NCBI RefSeq assembly: GCF_015674855.1
Contig: NZ_JADMLG010000005.1
Coordinates: 124,001 to 188,000 of the forward strand
DNA length: 64,000 bases
Reading direction: 5' to 3'
DNA from: Nocardia bovistercoris
GTDB lineage: Bacteria; Actinomycetota; Actinomycetes; Mycobacteriales; Mycobacteriaceae
Position numbers and translations under genes: made by a program. Below the pieces are notes generated by a model. That model saw nothing but the letters and a program-made list of their open reading frames with translations, did not search any database and was not told the origin of the DNA. Shown piece after piece: positions 53,901-61,430 of this stretch; position 1 is the first letter of the stretch, and each line of letters opens with the position of its first letter.

Positions 53901-54543
53901 CATTTCGTGTCGCAGTCGATGCCGCGCCGTTCCGTGTGCCCGGTACCGCGCCGGTCCGTATCGCGCCTGATACCGCACCGGTCCGTGTCGTGTCCGGTAT
54001 CGCGCCGGTCCGTGTCGCGTCTGATACCGCGCCGGTTCCCGAAACAGCCCGTGCCGCGTCGGTTCGTGTGCCCGGCGCCGAGTAGGTCCACGCACCCGAT
54101 ACCGCGTCTGCCCGCGCGGTATCCGACGTCCATTCGGCTCGAACCGTGTCCGGTGCGGCGGGACCGAGGGACAGTTCGGCGCCGAAGACGGTCGGCATGC
54201 CCCATTCCGCGGCGGCTTCGGCGAATCGCACGGTTCCGTAGAAGCCGTCGTGGTCGGTCAGCGCGATGGCTTCCAGGCCGAGGCGCACCGCCTCTTCCAC
54301 CATGGCCTCCGGCTGGCTCGCGCCGTCGAGGAAGCTGTAGGCCGAATGCGCGTGCAATTCGGCGTAGGACACCGTCGGCGCTTCGATCCGGTCGATCGGT
54401 TCGGCGAGGTACGCGTCGCGTTTGCGCGACCAGGCGGGACTGTCGCCGCCGTCGCCGATGACCTCCGCGTCCGCCCGCCGGGGGCGACCGGAGAGCACCC
54501 GTTCCATCTCCGCCCACGAAGGCGGCCCATTACCCCAGCCCAC
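50938..54543 (-). CDS. dnaE2: Error-prone DNA polymerase DnaE2
   Basis: A 1201-residue C-family polymerase for SOS translesion synthesis; the usual length is near 1080. The PHP domain starts with LHAHSAYSFLDGASQ and continues in ALTDHDGFYG. The catalytic Asp motif PDIDVDIE is near residue 561. A helix-hairpin-helix and an OB domain (VTFLNLEDETGMVNVV) lie at the C-terminus. An insert of about 100 residues at 133-232, built of 9-residue TRTGAVxxx units, splits the PHP domain and accounts for the extra length. The GTG start has a GAGGAGG site. A LexA box lies 22 bp upstream. It acts with ImuA' and ImuB, encoded 3-5 kb away. Confidence 0.95.
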   Translation of the reverse strand: MGWGNGPPSWAEMERVLSGRPRRADAEVIGDGGDSPAWSRKRDAYLAEPIDRIEAPTVSYAELHAHSAYSFLDGASQPEAMVEEAVRLGLEAIALTDHDGFYGTVRFAEAAAEWGMPTVFGAELSLGPAAPDTVRAEWTSDTARADAVSGAWTYSAPGTRTDAARAVSGTGAVSDATRTGAIPDTTRTGAVSGAIRTGAVPGTRNGAASTATRNGAVPGATWTDSAPRTGDPDPAGPHLLVLARGGEGYRRLAREISAAHMAAGEKGILRYDLDTLTAAADGHWHILTGCRKGHLRRALDHDVRAGDTDLPRAELALRDLVERFGADRVGVELTHHGIPEDDERNARLMALADRLVLPVIATTGAHFAAPAHRRRAMALAAIRARRSLDDIAGWLPAAGGAYLRSGAEMARLFAAAAGPAGTRAVTNAAELARECAFDLRLIAPKLPPFEVPPGHDEDSWLRDLTMRGADRRYGPPSANPAAYRQLEYELRTIAGLGFPGYFLVVHDIVDFCHERGILCQGRGSAANSAVCYAIGITNVDPVANELLFERFLSPERDGPPDIDVDIESDRREEAIQHVYAKYGREYAAQVANVITYRGKSAVRDAARALGFSPGQLDAWSRQVSRWSGVEAETGTDIPEPVLELAAELEGLPRHLGIHSGGMVICDRPIADVCPVEWARMPGRSVLQWDKDDCAAVGLVKFDMLGLGMLSALRYMIDLVREHTGEVVELHQLDLGEAGVYEMLSRADSVGVFQVESRAQMATLPRLKPRKFYDLVVEVALIRPGPIQGGSVHPYIRRRNEQEDPVCDHPALENALARTLGVPLFQEQLMQMAVDVAGFSAAEADQLRRAMGSKRSPERMERLRERLYRGMRELHGITGEIADRIYEKLHAFANFGFPESHSQSFASLVFYSAWFKLHYPAAFCAGLLRAQPMGFYSPQSLVADARRHGVTVHGPDINASLAEAELENRGSEVRLGLAAVRHLGADLAEKIVTARESGPYTTFLDLTGRVELTVGQAEALATAGALGSLGLSRREALWAAGAAAGERHDRLPGTGAATAAPTLPGMSDLELAAADVWATGVSPGSYPTEFLRPRLDELGVVPASGLLAVPDGSRVLIGGAVTHRQRPATAAGVTFLNLEDETGMVNVVCSVGLWARYRRVAQSAPALLIRGRVQNAEGVVSVVAEHLQRMELRVGSRSRDFR
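53848..54147 (-). repeat. In-frame repeat insert in the DnaE2 PHP domain
   Basis: A low-complexity segment with 27-bp degenerate units (clearest at about 53940-54050, built around ACCGCGCCGGTCCGT) encoding nonapeptides of TRTGAV type. It begins after GAELSLGPAAPDTVRAEW and ends at DPDPAGPHLLVLAR, where family similarity resumes. Confidence 0.85.
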
Positions 54544-54564
54544 GATCGCTCACCTCCTCATGTA

Positions 54565-54580
54565 TCGAACATACATTCGA
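54565..54580. promoter_or_regulatory. LexA (SOS) box upstream of dnaE2
   Basis: TCGAACATACATTCGA matches the mycobacterial LexA consensus TCGAAC-N4-GTTCGA with one mismatch. It ends 22 bp upstream of the dnaE2 start. Confidence 0.85.
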
Positions 54581-54931
54581 AACATGAGATGTCATAGATC
54601 GACCCCTCGGCGAGCCTCGCTCAGCGCCCCAGCGAGTTCCACTCGACACCCTCGGCGAGTTCCACTCGACACCCTCCGGCGCGATCCACTCGACACCCCT
54701 CGGCACGACCCGCTCAGCACCCCTCGGCGCGACCCGCTCGACACCACCACGAGCCCTACTCGGCGGCACCTCCAGCAAGCCCGCTCGCCACCCACCGCGA
54801 GCCTGGCCAGTACCCCGACGAGTTCAACTCGACCCCCAGGCGAGCCCCACTAGGCACCCACCATGAGTTCCACTGGGCGCACCCGCGAGTTCCACCCGAC
54901 GCCCGCAGACGAGCCCTCGCCCGGACGAGCT
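54581..54931. repeat. Degenerate intergenic repeats upstream of dnaE2
   Basis: Loosely repeated 23-26-bp units of the type CGAGTTCCACTCGACACCC recur from about 54600 to 54925 with many substitutions. No gene is supported in the gap between the dnaE2 promoter and the stop of the next gene at 54932. Confidence 0.6.
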
Positions 54932-55387
54932 CTACTCGGCGGCGATCCGCTCCTTCGACCCCGCCTCCAGCGCCGCGTCGACCCGATCCAGGCCCGAGCG
55001 GATCATCTCGCCGTAGGCGTCGTTCGCCAGGATGCGCAGGTGACCGCGCGCGATGGTCAATTGCATTCTGGCGCCGTCGAAATCGCCGACGCGGCGGTGG
55101 CTGTCGGCCAGATTGAGATAGAGGGAGGGCAGGAAGCAGCGTAGCCCGTCGTCGAGCGGGGTGCCCGGCGCGAAGACGGCGGCAAGTGCCCGCTGATCCC
55201 AGATCAGCGCCTCCGCGTCGGTTTCCTGGAGCACCGCGAGATGGTGCGCGACCACACAGCGCTGCAAGGGATCTCCGGCCGGACCGAGCTCGTTCCAGAG
55301 GGTGTGCAGGGCGAAGCGCCCCGCCTCGGGGTTACCGCTACCGCGCCGCACCGCGGCAAAGATGTCCGCCATCCGATCGTCCGCCAT
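54932..55387 (-). CDS. LexA-boxed protein of unknown function (helical, TPR-like)
   Basis: A 151-residue, mostly helical protein. The central part (PLQRCVVAHHLAVLQ, CFLPSLYLNLADSHRRVGDF, ARMQLTIARGHLRIL) has the spacing of tetratricopeptide-like helical repeats. The ATG at 55387 is chosen because a LexA box ends 12 bp upstream with a GATACT -10-like hexamer between. It lies between dnaE2 and imuA'-imuB, so it is probably part of the DNA-damage response; its function is not recognised. A scaffold or adaptor role would suit the fold but is speculation. Confidence 0.75.
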   Translation of the reverse strand: MADDRMADIFAAVRRGSGNPEAGRFALHTLWNELGPAGDPLQRCVVAHHLAVLQETDAEALIWDQRALAAVFAPGTPLDDGLRCFLPSLYLNLADSHRRVGDFDGARMQLTIARGHLRILANDAYGEMIRSGLDRVDAALEAGSKERIAAE

Positions 55388-55398
55388 GCGCACGAGTA

Positions 55399-55414
55399 TC
55401 GCACATATGTTCGA
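55399..55414. promoter_or_regulatory. LexA (SOS) box upstream of the 151-residue protein gene
   Basis: TCGCACATATGTTCGA matches TCGAAC-N4-GTTCGA with one mismatch. It lies 12 bp upstream of the ATG at 55387, overlapping the likely promoter. Confidence 0.8.
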
Positions 55415-55659
55415 TGGATTCGAGGTCAGCGAGAAGGTTTCGGCGCGCCGTTGCGGGCCGGTTGCCACAGCCCCTGAATGTACCGACCGGTATCCGAAGG
55501 CGTTCTCGCGTAACACCTTCGAATTCCCAGCACTCACGAACAGAAGCCGGTCGATCCAACCCGAGCGCCGTGGCCACCTGACGCCGCGCGGCAATCGAAT
55601 GGCATCGCGTTCGACGCGGCGATCCACCCGGACGAGGGACGACGAGCACCCCTTGTCAG

Positions 55660-55685
55660 CTGAACTTACTTCAGAGTAAGTTCAG
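55660..55685. promoter_or_regulatory. Near-perfect palindrome, candidate operator of the SDR gene
   Basis: 11-bp arms CTGAACTTACT and AGTAAGTTCAG flank TCAG. The site lies 84 bp upstream of the SDR start and is AT-rich relative to its surroundings, typical of a TetR-family operator. No tetR gene is adjacent. Confidence 0.65.
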
Positions 55686-55692
55686 AGTCGGC

Positions 55693-55732
55693 GACCGCGA
55701 CGCCGTTCGATCGACCGCGACGCCGTTCGATC
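55693..55732. repeat. 20-bp exact tandem duplication
   Basis: GACCGCGACGCCGTTCGATC occurs twice head to tail at 55693-55712 and 55713-55732, between the palindrome and the SDR start. Confidence 0.85.
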
Positions 55733-55768
55733 GACAGCGGCCCGCCCTTCGACCGCAAAGGAGCAGCG

Positions 55769-56800
55769 ATGAGCGCAACGCCGTCCGGCGACCCGACGAG
55801 CAGCGACCCCACGAGCAGCGACCCCACGAACAGCGACGGCGACAAGACGGCGCGAGTGCGCGACACGATCGAACCGGCGCGGCGCACCCGCGACCTCACC
55901 GGTCGCCACGTTGTGATCACCGGCGCCTCCTCCGGCATCGGCCGGGCCGCCGCGCTCGCCGTCGCTGCCAAGGGCGCCACCGTTCTCGTCCTCGCCCGCC
56001 GCGCCGACGAGATCGACGCCGTGGTCGAGGAGATCAGGGCCGAGGGCGACAAGGCGTACGGCTACCGCTGCGATGTCACCGAATCCGAATCGGTGGACAA
56101 GACCGTCGCCGCCATCCTCGACGAACACGGTCACGTGGACATGCTGGTGAACAACGCGGGCCGCTCCATCCGCCGCGCCATCCACCGCTCCACCGACCGG
56201 CTGCACGATTTCGAACGCACCATGGCGGTCAACTACTTCGGTGCGCTGCGCATGACGTTGGCGCTGCTGCCGCGGATGCGCGAACGCGGCTTCGGCCACA
56301 TCGTGCAGATCAGCAGCGCGGGCGTCCAGGTCGCCACCCCGCGCTTCTCCGCCTATCTCGCGAGCAAGGCGGCGCTGGACAAGTTCACCGAAGTGGCCGC
56401 GATCGAAACTCGCGCCGACGGCGTCACCTTCACCACCATCCACATGCCGCTGGTGCGCACCCCGATGATCGTGCCGAGCGGCACCCAAGGTCCCTCCGAA
56501 TCACCGGAATGGGCGGCGGCGACCATCGTGCGCGCGCTCACCGAACGCCCCAAGCGCATCGATGTGCCGCTGGGCACCCTCGCCGAATACGGCGCGCTGT
56601 TCACCCCCGGCCTGCGCGACCGCATCCTGCACCGCTACTACCGCGCCCTGCCCGACTCCCCCGCCGCCAAGGGCGAACCGACCCCGGTCGAGGCGGCGCC
56701 CGCGGTCGCGACACCGCCGCGTCCTCGGTCAGCGGCTCGTAGAGTCACCGGTTCGGCGCTGCGCCGCGCCGCACGCTGGGTGCCGGGCACGCACTGGTGA
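55769..56800 (+). CDS. Short-chain dehydrogenase/reductase
   Basis: A 343-residue classical SDR. NAD(P) binding is TGASSGIGR; NNAGRS and the catalytic Ser/Tyr/Lys region (QISSAG, then YLASK) are intact. An N-terminal TSSDP repeat tail and a basic C-terminal tail of about 60 residues are extra; related mycobacterial proteins act on fatty acyl substrates at the membrane. An AAAGGAGC site precedes the ATG. It is controlled presumably by the palindrome upstream. It lies inside the SOS cluster but has no LexA box of its own. Confidence 0.88.
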   Translation: MSATPSGDPTSSDPTSSDPTNSDGDKTARVRDTIEPARRTRDLTGRHVVITGASSGIGRAAALAVAAKGATVLVLARRADEIDAVVEEIRAEGDKAYGYRCDVTESESVDKTVAAILDEHGHVDMLVNNAGRSIRRAIHRSTDRLHDFERTMAVNYFGALRMTLALLPRMRERGFGHIVQISSAGVQVATPRFSAYLASKAALDKFTEVAAIETRADGVTFTTIHMPLVRTPMIVPSGTQGPSESPEWAAATIVRALTERPKRIDVPLGTLAEYGALFTPGLRDRILHRYYRALPDSPAAKGEPTPVEAAPAVATPPRPRSAARRVTGSALRRAARWVPGTHW

Positions 56801-56808
56801 GTTCCGGT

Positions 56809-56846
56809 GCGTACCGGCCGGACGAGCACCTGTCCGGCCGGTACGC
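56809..56846. terminator. Bidirectional hairpin between convergent genes
   Basis: Perfect 15-bp arms at 56809-56823 and 56832-56846 (GCGTACCGGCCGGAC and complement) with an 8-nt loop, between the SDR stop and the stop of the 56856-57161 gene. Confidence 0.8.
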
Positions 56847-56855
56847 GGGTTCGGA

Positions 56856-57161
56856 TCAGTCGCCGTAGGACAGGTCGGTCGCGCCCTGGATCAGGCGGCC
56901 CGCGATATACAGGTCACCGTTGGAGTCCAGGACGCCGATGATCTTCTTCTGGGTCCCGTGGTAGGTGGTGAAGAAGATCTTGTCCGCCTCCTGGGTGCTG
57001 CTGAAATTCGTGTTGACCGAGAGTTCGATGCTCGCGGGCGAACTGATCAGCACATCCTTTTTCGGAGAATCCGGGTACCGCTGATTCTGCCGCAATTTCA
57101 CACGGCCGTGCGTGTCACCCTCTTCCCAGTCGCTGGCCACGCCGAGATCCACATCAGGCAT
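56856..57161 (-). CDS. Small beta-rich protein of unknown function
   Basis: A 101-residue protein rich in beta-type segments (HGRVKLRQNQRYPD, ASIELSVNTNFSS, KIFFTTYHGTQKK, IIGVLDSNGDLYIAGRLI). The C-terminal VLDSNGDLYIAGRL resembles short strands of phage tail-fibre or effector-like beta proteins, but similarity is too weak to name a family. A very strong GAAGGAGGG ribosome site precedes the ATG. Base composition is clearly lower in GC than neighbouring genes, as is its 350-bp upstream region, hinting at horizontal acquisition. Confidence 0.75.
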   Translation of the reverse strand: MPDVDLGVASDWEEGDTHGRVKLRQNQRYPDSPKKDVLISSPASIELSVNTNFSSTQEADKIFFTTYHGTQKKIIGVLDSNGDLYIAGRLIQGATDLSYGD

Positions 57162-57511
57162 TTTATTTCCCTCCTTCGGACCGGGAATTCATTCCCGGGC
57201 ACAAACTACCCTCCGCGACAATCCGGAGAGCTCACCACACGGAATTATCGCGATCTATCACCTAGTTCAATGCTGTTGTGCCGCAGTCGAATAGGCGAGT
57301 GGAACCCCTCCTGGCAATCTGATTCCGTGTGGCGCATACGAGCATAACCGGGCCTATGTCACAGACAGTCGGGTAATGCGATCAATGATCGAAAATCGGT
57401 ATCGATACGGATTTATCGAGCCATCGGAAGAAATATTCCGAATACGAACCGGTCGCATTGAGAGTCAATCCACGAATCGAATGTCCGCAATTCGAGTATC
57501 GCACGAGTAAA
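57162..57511. other. Lower-GC intergenic region upstream of the small protein gene
   Basis: 350 bp, visibly richer in A and T than anywhere else in the window (for example ATCAATGATCGAAAATCGGT). It holds the palindrome at 57181-57198 and presumably the promoter of the 56856-57161 gene. No gene or RNA structure was recognised. Confidence 0.6.
57181..57198. promoter_or_regulatory. Perfect palindrome just upstream of the small protein gene
   Basis: 8-bp arms CCGGGAAT and ATTCCCGG with a 2-nt TC centre, 20 bp upstream of the start at 57161. It may be an operator or a structured leader. Confidence 0.5.
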
Positions 57512-59092
57512 TCAGTCGTAGACGCCCTCCGCGTGCCAGGTCCGGTCCAGGTGGATCAGCAGCAGGACCTTGCCGTCCTCGGCATCGGCGAGTTGGACCT
57601 GGGCGCGGGCCGCCGGTTTCTCCCGCGCGGTCCACCACCGCTCGTCCACCGGCCACGGACCGGCCCACCCGCGCAGCCGCCACCACCGGTCCCCCCAGCG
57701 CAGCGCCGCGGGCTCCGCGGAGAACACGCCGCGTTCGGTGACCGTGACCTGCCTGCCGTCGATCGATTCCAGCGAAACCGGCGGGCGGTCGACCAGCAGC
57801 AGGGTCGGTGCGGGCGGGGGCAGTCGGCCCGGCCACGGCAATGCCGGATCGGCGGCGGGCGTCAATTCGTCGCCGAGCGCCACCGTGGTGACGCGCTCGG
57901 CGGGTCCGCGTCCGCCGCTGAGCACGCCGACCCGCACCGCAGCGCCGCCGAGCAAGCCCTGCACGCGGATCAGCGCTCGCTTGGCGCGTTCGTCCTGCTC
58001 GCCGACCCCGCCCCACAGGCCGAGTTGCAGCGCGCCCGCCCGCGTGAGCTCCACCGGTTCCAGGCGCAGCAGGGTGATCGGCGCGCTCGGCCGGTCGCGG
58101 CGGGTCAGCCAGCCGTCGAGCTGCCAGCGCACCCGATCGGCGGTGCCCTCGGGCGTCAATGGTTGCGCGCACCGCCAGATCCGCGAGAGCTGTTCCCCCA
58201 CTTCAGTTTCCGCGATGATCGACAATCGCGTGCAGGCCACCGAGGCGGCGGCGAGCGCGGCGTGCAACCGGTTGGCGAGCAGGCGACCGGCGAAAGCTGC
58301 GGCATCGACCCGGTCGACGGGCGGATCGCAGTGGTACTCCACGGTCAGCTCCGGAGGTGGTCGGCGTGCCGAGGGCGGACGCTGCGGCACCGCACGCGCG
58401 CAACGATGCGCCGCAACGGCGTCGCCGCCGAAACGAGAGGCGACCTCGGCCGGACTCAGCGCCGCGAAATCCCCGACCCGCCGCAACCCGAGCCGGTGCA
58501 GCAGATCCACCAGTTCGGCGCGTTCGGGCGCGGCGAGACTCGGTTCGGCGGCCAGTTCGGCGATCGGCAGCGGCGCGAGGAACTCCGCGTCCGCGCCCGG
58601 CGCGACGATCGCGGCCCGTTTCGCGGCCAGTACCGCGGTGGACAGTTCGTCGGCGACGCCGATCTGCGCCTCGACCCCCGTCGCGGCCACCGCGTCCACG
58701 AGTCGTTCGGCCGCAGCCTCCTCCGATCCGAAATATCGTGCGGCCCCGCGCGCGGCGAGTACCAGCAGTCCCGGCCGCAGCACTTCGACGCCGGGCACGG
58801 TCGCGTCGACGGCGGACACCACCGGTTCGAACAGGCGCGCGTCCCGATCGGGATCGTCGCGCACCAGTACCAACTCGGGACAGTTGGCCTGCGCCTCCCT
58901 GCGCCGCAACCCGCGCCGCACCCCCTCGGCGCGCGCGAACGCCGAACAGGCGATCACCCGGTTCCCGAACAGCACCGCCACCGGCCGCGTCGCGGGCAGT
59001 TCCGCCGCGGCGGCCGCCGCCACCGCGGGCCAATCCCGACACCACACGGCAAGCACCCGCGCCCGCCCCGGTCGCGTCACGGTGTCGTTCAC
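57512..59092 (-). CDS. imuB: ImuB, inactive Y-family polymerase hub of the mutasome
   Basis: A 526-residue Y-family-like protein (Rv3394c type) that bridges DnaE2 and the sliding clamp during SOS mutagenesis. The catalytic carboxylates of real Y-family polymerases are missing (AVWCRDWP at the start, YFGSEEAA where SxDE is expected). A clamp-binding motif QLGLWG is at 356-361. The C-terminal 150 residues are the ImuB-specific region. It overlaps imuA' by 4 bp and is the second gene of that operon. Confidence 0.93.
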   Translation of the reverse strand: MNDTVTRPGRARVLAVWCRDWPAVAAAAAAELPATRPVAVLFGNRVIACSAFARAEGVRRGLRRREAQANCPELVLVRDDPDRDARLFEPVVSAVDATVPGVEVLRPGLLVLAARGAARYFGSEEAAAERLVDAVAATGVEAQIGVADELSTAVLAAKRAAIVAPGADAEFLAPLPIAELAAEPSLAAPERAELVDLLHRLGLRRVGDFAALSPAEVASRFGGDAVAAHRCARAVPQRPPSARRPPPELTVEYHCDPPVDRVDAAAFAGRLLANRLHAALAAASVACTRLSIIAETEVGEQLSRIWRCAQPLTPEGTADRVRWQLDGWLTRRDRPSAPITLLRLEPVELTRAGALQLGLWGGVGEQDERAKRALIRVQGLLGGAAVRVGVLSGGRGPAERVTTVALGDELTPAADPALPWPGRLPPPAPTLLLVDRPPVSLESIDGRQVTVTERGVFSAEPAALRWGDRWWRLRGWAGPWPVDERWWTAREKPAARAQVQLADAEDGKVLLLIHLDRTWHAEGVYD

Positions 59093-59859
59093 GAAGCCGT
59101 GTCGCGCGCTCGGGCGGATATCTCGGGGGCGAGACGCCCGCGCATCTCAGGGGCGAGGCGGCCGTGCATCTCGGTGGCGGCGCGCCCGCGCGCGACCCAT
59201 TCGACCCGGTCCGCGTTCGGGCACAGGTCGATACGGCCGCGCCGCTGCCGTCCCGTCCTGGCGCGCACGCCGACGTCCAGGCTCAGCGAGCGGAGTCTGC
59301 CGTGGCCCGCGCCGAGTCCGGAGTATTCGCAGACGCGGGATTCCAGGCGCAGACCCGGGTCCGGCCAGTGACCGTCGGCGACGACGAGGGTGGCGCCCGC
59401 GGTGCGGGCGCGGGCCGCGATCACACGGGACCGGGACGGCGGGACGGCACGGTTGCCGAGACCGAGCACAACCAGATCGAGGCCATCCAGCAACACCGAG
59501 GCGATCTCGACTGGATCGGGTCCGGGGTCGGCGATCACGGCGATCCGCGCCAATTCGGCGCCCATCTCCACCGCGGCGAGCAATCCGAACCGGGGCATGC
59601 CGACCACGGCGGCATGGCCCCCGTCTTCGGTGGCCGCGGCGAGCAGGCCCGCGAGCAACGATCTGGCCCCGGCGTAGGCGACCACGGACCCCTTGGCTAA
59701 ACCACCATCCGGCAATAGTTCAGCAAGGGCGGGTGGCACCGCAAGGGTCGCATGCCGCGATTCGGCCGCACGCGGCATCCGCGTGGCGGCGGCAGTGCCT
59801 CGCGCCGGGATCGCCGCCATCTTCTTGCGAAGTTCCTCCAGTTCACGCCATCTCTCCAT
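59089..59859 (-). CDS. imuA': ImuA', RecA-fold-related mutasome component
   Basis: A 256-residue protein (Rv3395c type) required with ImuB and DnaE2 for damage-induced mutagenesis. The RecA-like core has a degenerate P-loop region (GGLAKGSVVAYAGAR); RLRSLSLDVGVRARTGRQ follows. The start at 59859 (MERWRELEELRKKM) is chosen for family similarity; a longer start at 59925 is possible. The C-terminus contains a short repeat (HGRLAPEM, RGRLAPEI). A LexA box lies 134 bp upstream. Confidence 0.85.
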   Translation of the reverse strand: MERWRELEELRKKMAAIPARGTAAATRMPRAAESRHATLAVPPALAELLPDGGLAKGSVVAYAGARSLLAGLLAAATEDGGHAAVVGMPRFGLLAAVEMGAELARIAVIADPGPDPVEIASVLLDGLDLVVLGLGNRAVPPSRSRVIAARARTAGATLVVADGHWPDPGLRLESRVCEYSGLGAGHGRLRSLSLDVGVRARTGRQRRGRIDLCPNADRVEWVARGRAATEMHGRLAPEMRGRLAPEISARARDTAS

Positions 59860-59992
59860 ATCGGAAGCCCGCACATCCGAACCCACCACAACCACCCGCT
59901 TCCCACGATGGACCCCGAGGCACAACCCGCCGATCAGCTCACACCTTCGCGCGCTAGCGACATTTCAGCACCCGATCAGCTATCGATCGCTA

Positions 59993-60008
59993 TCGAATAT
60001 ATGTTCGA
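59993..60008. promoter_or_regulatory. LexA (SOS) box upstream of imuA'-imuB
   Basis: TCGAATATATGTTCGA, one mismatch from TCGAAC-N4-GTTCGA. Surrounding sequence is AT-rich. Confidence 0.85.
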
Positions 60009-60273
60009 CAACGAATCAAGTAGAAACCGACCGGAGTGATACGTCAAGAGCGCCGCGCCGCAGCCGCGCGACACCAGCCACACGAGTAACATCAGGCACG
60101 GACGTACCGGAATTATCCGAAGATTTGCCACAACCGTATCCGCCCGACGGCGCGGCGACCCCCGCGACGCGAGTAGGGTCGAGACATACCGAGAAACCGG
60201 CGAGCGACCGCGCGCGCCGTCCGAGCCGAGGTCACCGTCCACTCGAATCAGGCCCCCTAGCACGAGATTCGGA

Positions 60274-60279
60274 TACCCT
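60274..60279 (+). promoter_or_regulatory. -10 hexamer TACCCT, leaderless kinase start
   Basis: TACCCT-GCACCC precedes the ATG at 60286. Confidence 0.65.
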
Positions 60280-60285
60280 GCACCC

Positions 60286-61428
60286 ATGATCGATCGCCCA
60301 CGCCCCATTGTCGGCCCCGAATATCTGGTCGCGGGCCGCTACCGCTTGCAGTCCAAACTCGGCGGGGGCGGCATGGGCGCGGTGTGGCTGGCCCACGACC
60401 GGCTGCTCGACCGGGACGTCGCCATCAAACAGGTGCTCTCCACCGCCGGACTGCCGGAAGCCGAAGCGAGCCGGATCCGCGAACAGATCATGCACGAAGG
60501 CAGGGTCGCGGCGAAACTGTCGCACGACCACGCCATCGCGGTATACGACGTCGTCCTCGAAACGGGCGAACCCTGGCTGGTCATGGAGCACTTACCCTCG
60601 CGCAGCGTGGCGCGCGCCCTCGGCATGGTCGAGACGCTGCCGGTGATCGAGGTCGCCCAGATCGGCGCCCAGGTCGCCGACGCGCTGGCCGCGGCCCATT
60701 CGGTGGGCATCGTGCACCGCGACATCAAACCCGGCAATATCCTCGTCGCCGACCGAGGCCCCGGCGTCGGCATGGCCAAACTCAGCGACTTCGGCATCTC
60801 GCGCGGCGCGGGCGACCTATCCGACGAACCCGACGGCGTCATCACCGGCACCCCCGCCTACCTGCCGCCCGAAGTGGCGCGCGGCGCACGCCCGACCGAG
60901 GCCAGCGACGTGTTCTCCCTCGGCGCCACCCTCTACACCGCCATCGAGGGACAGCCGCCGTTCGGACTCGACGAGGACAGCGACGTCCTGGTGGAACGCG
61001 CCGCCATGGCACAGATCATCCCGCCGACCCGCACCGGCGTCCTCACCAACGCCCTGCTGCACATGCTCGAACCCGCGCCGCAGCGCAGGCCGACCATGGC
61101 CGAGGCGCGCGACGAAATCCTCACCGCCGCATTCGGTCCAGGCACCAGCCCCTACATTCTCGGCGTACCGGTGCGCACCGAGGACGGCACCATCCCGCCG
61201 TGGGCGGCCCGCAACTCCGCCTCGGGACTGCGCAGTCCGCATTCCGCGCCGCTGCCGCGCCCGCAGCCGCGTCAGCAGCCGGGTCGTCCCGCCGCCACGC
61301 CGCAGCAGCAGCGCGCGCTCGGGCAACGCGCACAGGGCAACGCGCCGAGCAATGCGCCGCTGGCCATCGCGGTCGGGCTGCTGATCGGACTCATCATCGT
61401 CATCGCGATCCTCGTCGCGGTGATGTGA
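60286..61428 (+). CDS. Serine/threonine-protein kinase (PknB/STPK family) with C-terminal membrane anchor
   Basis: A 380-residue Hanks-type kinase. The Gly-rich loop is GGGGMGAVW, catalytic Lys48 in AIK, the HRDIKPGN loop (His144, Asp146, Asn151), DFG at 168-170, and the P+1 region GTPAYLPPE. The domain runs to about residue 285. A Pro/Gln/Arg-rich juxtamembrane part (about 310-352) and one helix (about 357-379) end the protein, with no extracellular sensor domain. It may be controlled by partners in the membrane. Next, on the other strand, is a two-component system. Confidence 0.93.
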   Translation: MIDRPRPIVGPEYLVAGRYRLQSKLGGGGMGAVWLAHDRLLDRDVAIKQVLSTAGLPEAEASRIREQIMHEGRVAAKLSHDHAIAVYDVVLETGEPWLVMEHLPSRSVARALGMVETLPVIEVAQIGAQVADALAAAHSVGIVHRDIKPGNILVADRGPGVGMAKLSDFGISRGAGDLSDEPDGVITGTPAYLPPEVARGARPTEASDVFSLGATLYTAIEGQPPFGLDEDSDVLVERAAMAQIIPPTRTGVLTNALLHMLEPAPQRRPTMAEARDEILTAAFGPGTSPYILGVPVRTEDGTIPPWAARNSASGLRSPHSAPLPRPQPRQQPGRPAATPQQQRALGQRAQGNAPSNAPLAIAVGLLIGLIIVIAILVAVM

Positions 61429-61430
61429 TC

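Larger units (their letters stand above)
55388..55768. other. Regulatory intergenic region between the SOS gene and the SDR gene
   Basis: 381 bp holding, in order, the LexA box (55399-55414), a divergent spacer with no convincing gene, the 26-bp operator-like palindrome (55660-55685) and a 20-bp tandem duplication (55693-55732). A frame starting at 55407 uses atypical codons and is not supported. Confidence 0.6.
59860..60285. other. Divergent regulatory region between imuA' and the kinase gene
   Basis: 426 bp with the LexA box at 59993-60008 and the kinase -10 at 60274. No additional gene is supported. A longer ImuA' start (59925) would take up part of it. Confidence 0.6.

Noticed and set aside
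55407..55679. A plus-strand frame starting at the LexA box (MFDGFEVSE...)
   Set aside because: Codon use is atypical (many AGA, ACA, TCA), no ribosome site, and it overlaps regulatory elements.
57570..59957. A 795-codon plus-strand open frame opposite imuB/imuA'
   Set aside because: Antisense to two well-supported overlapping genes. Long stop-free antisense frames are expected at this GC content; the translation is Arg/Ser/Pro-rich with no motif.
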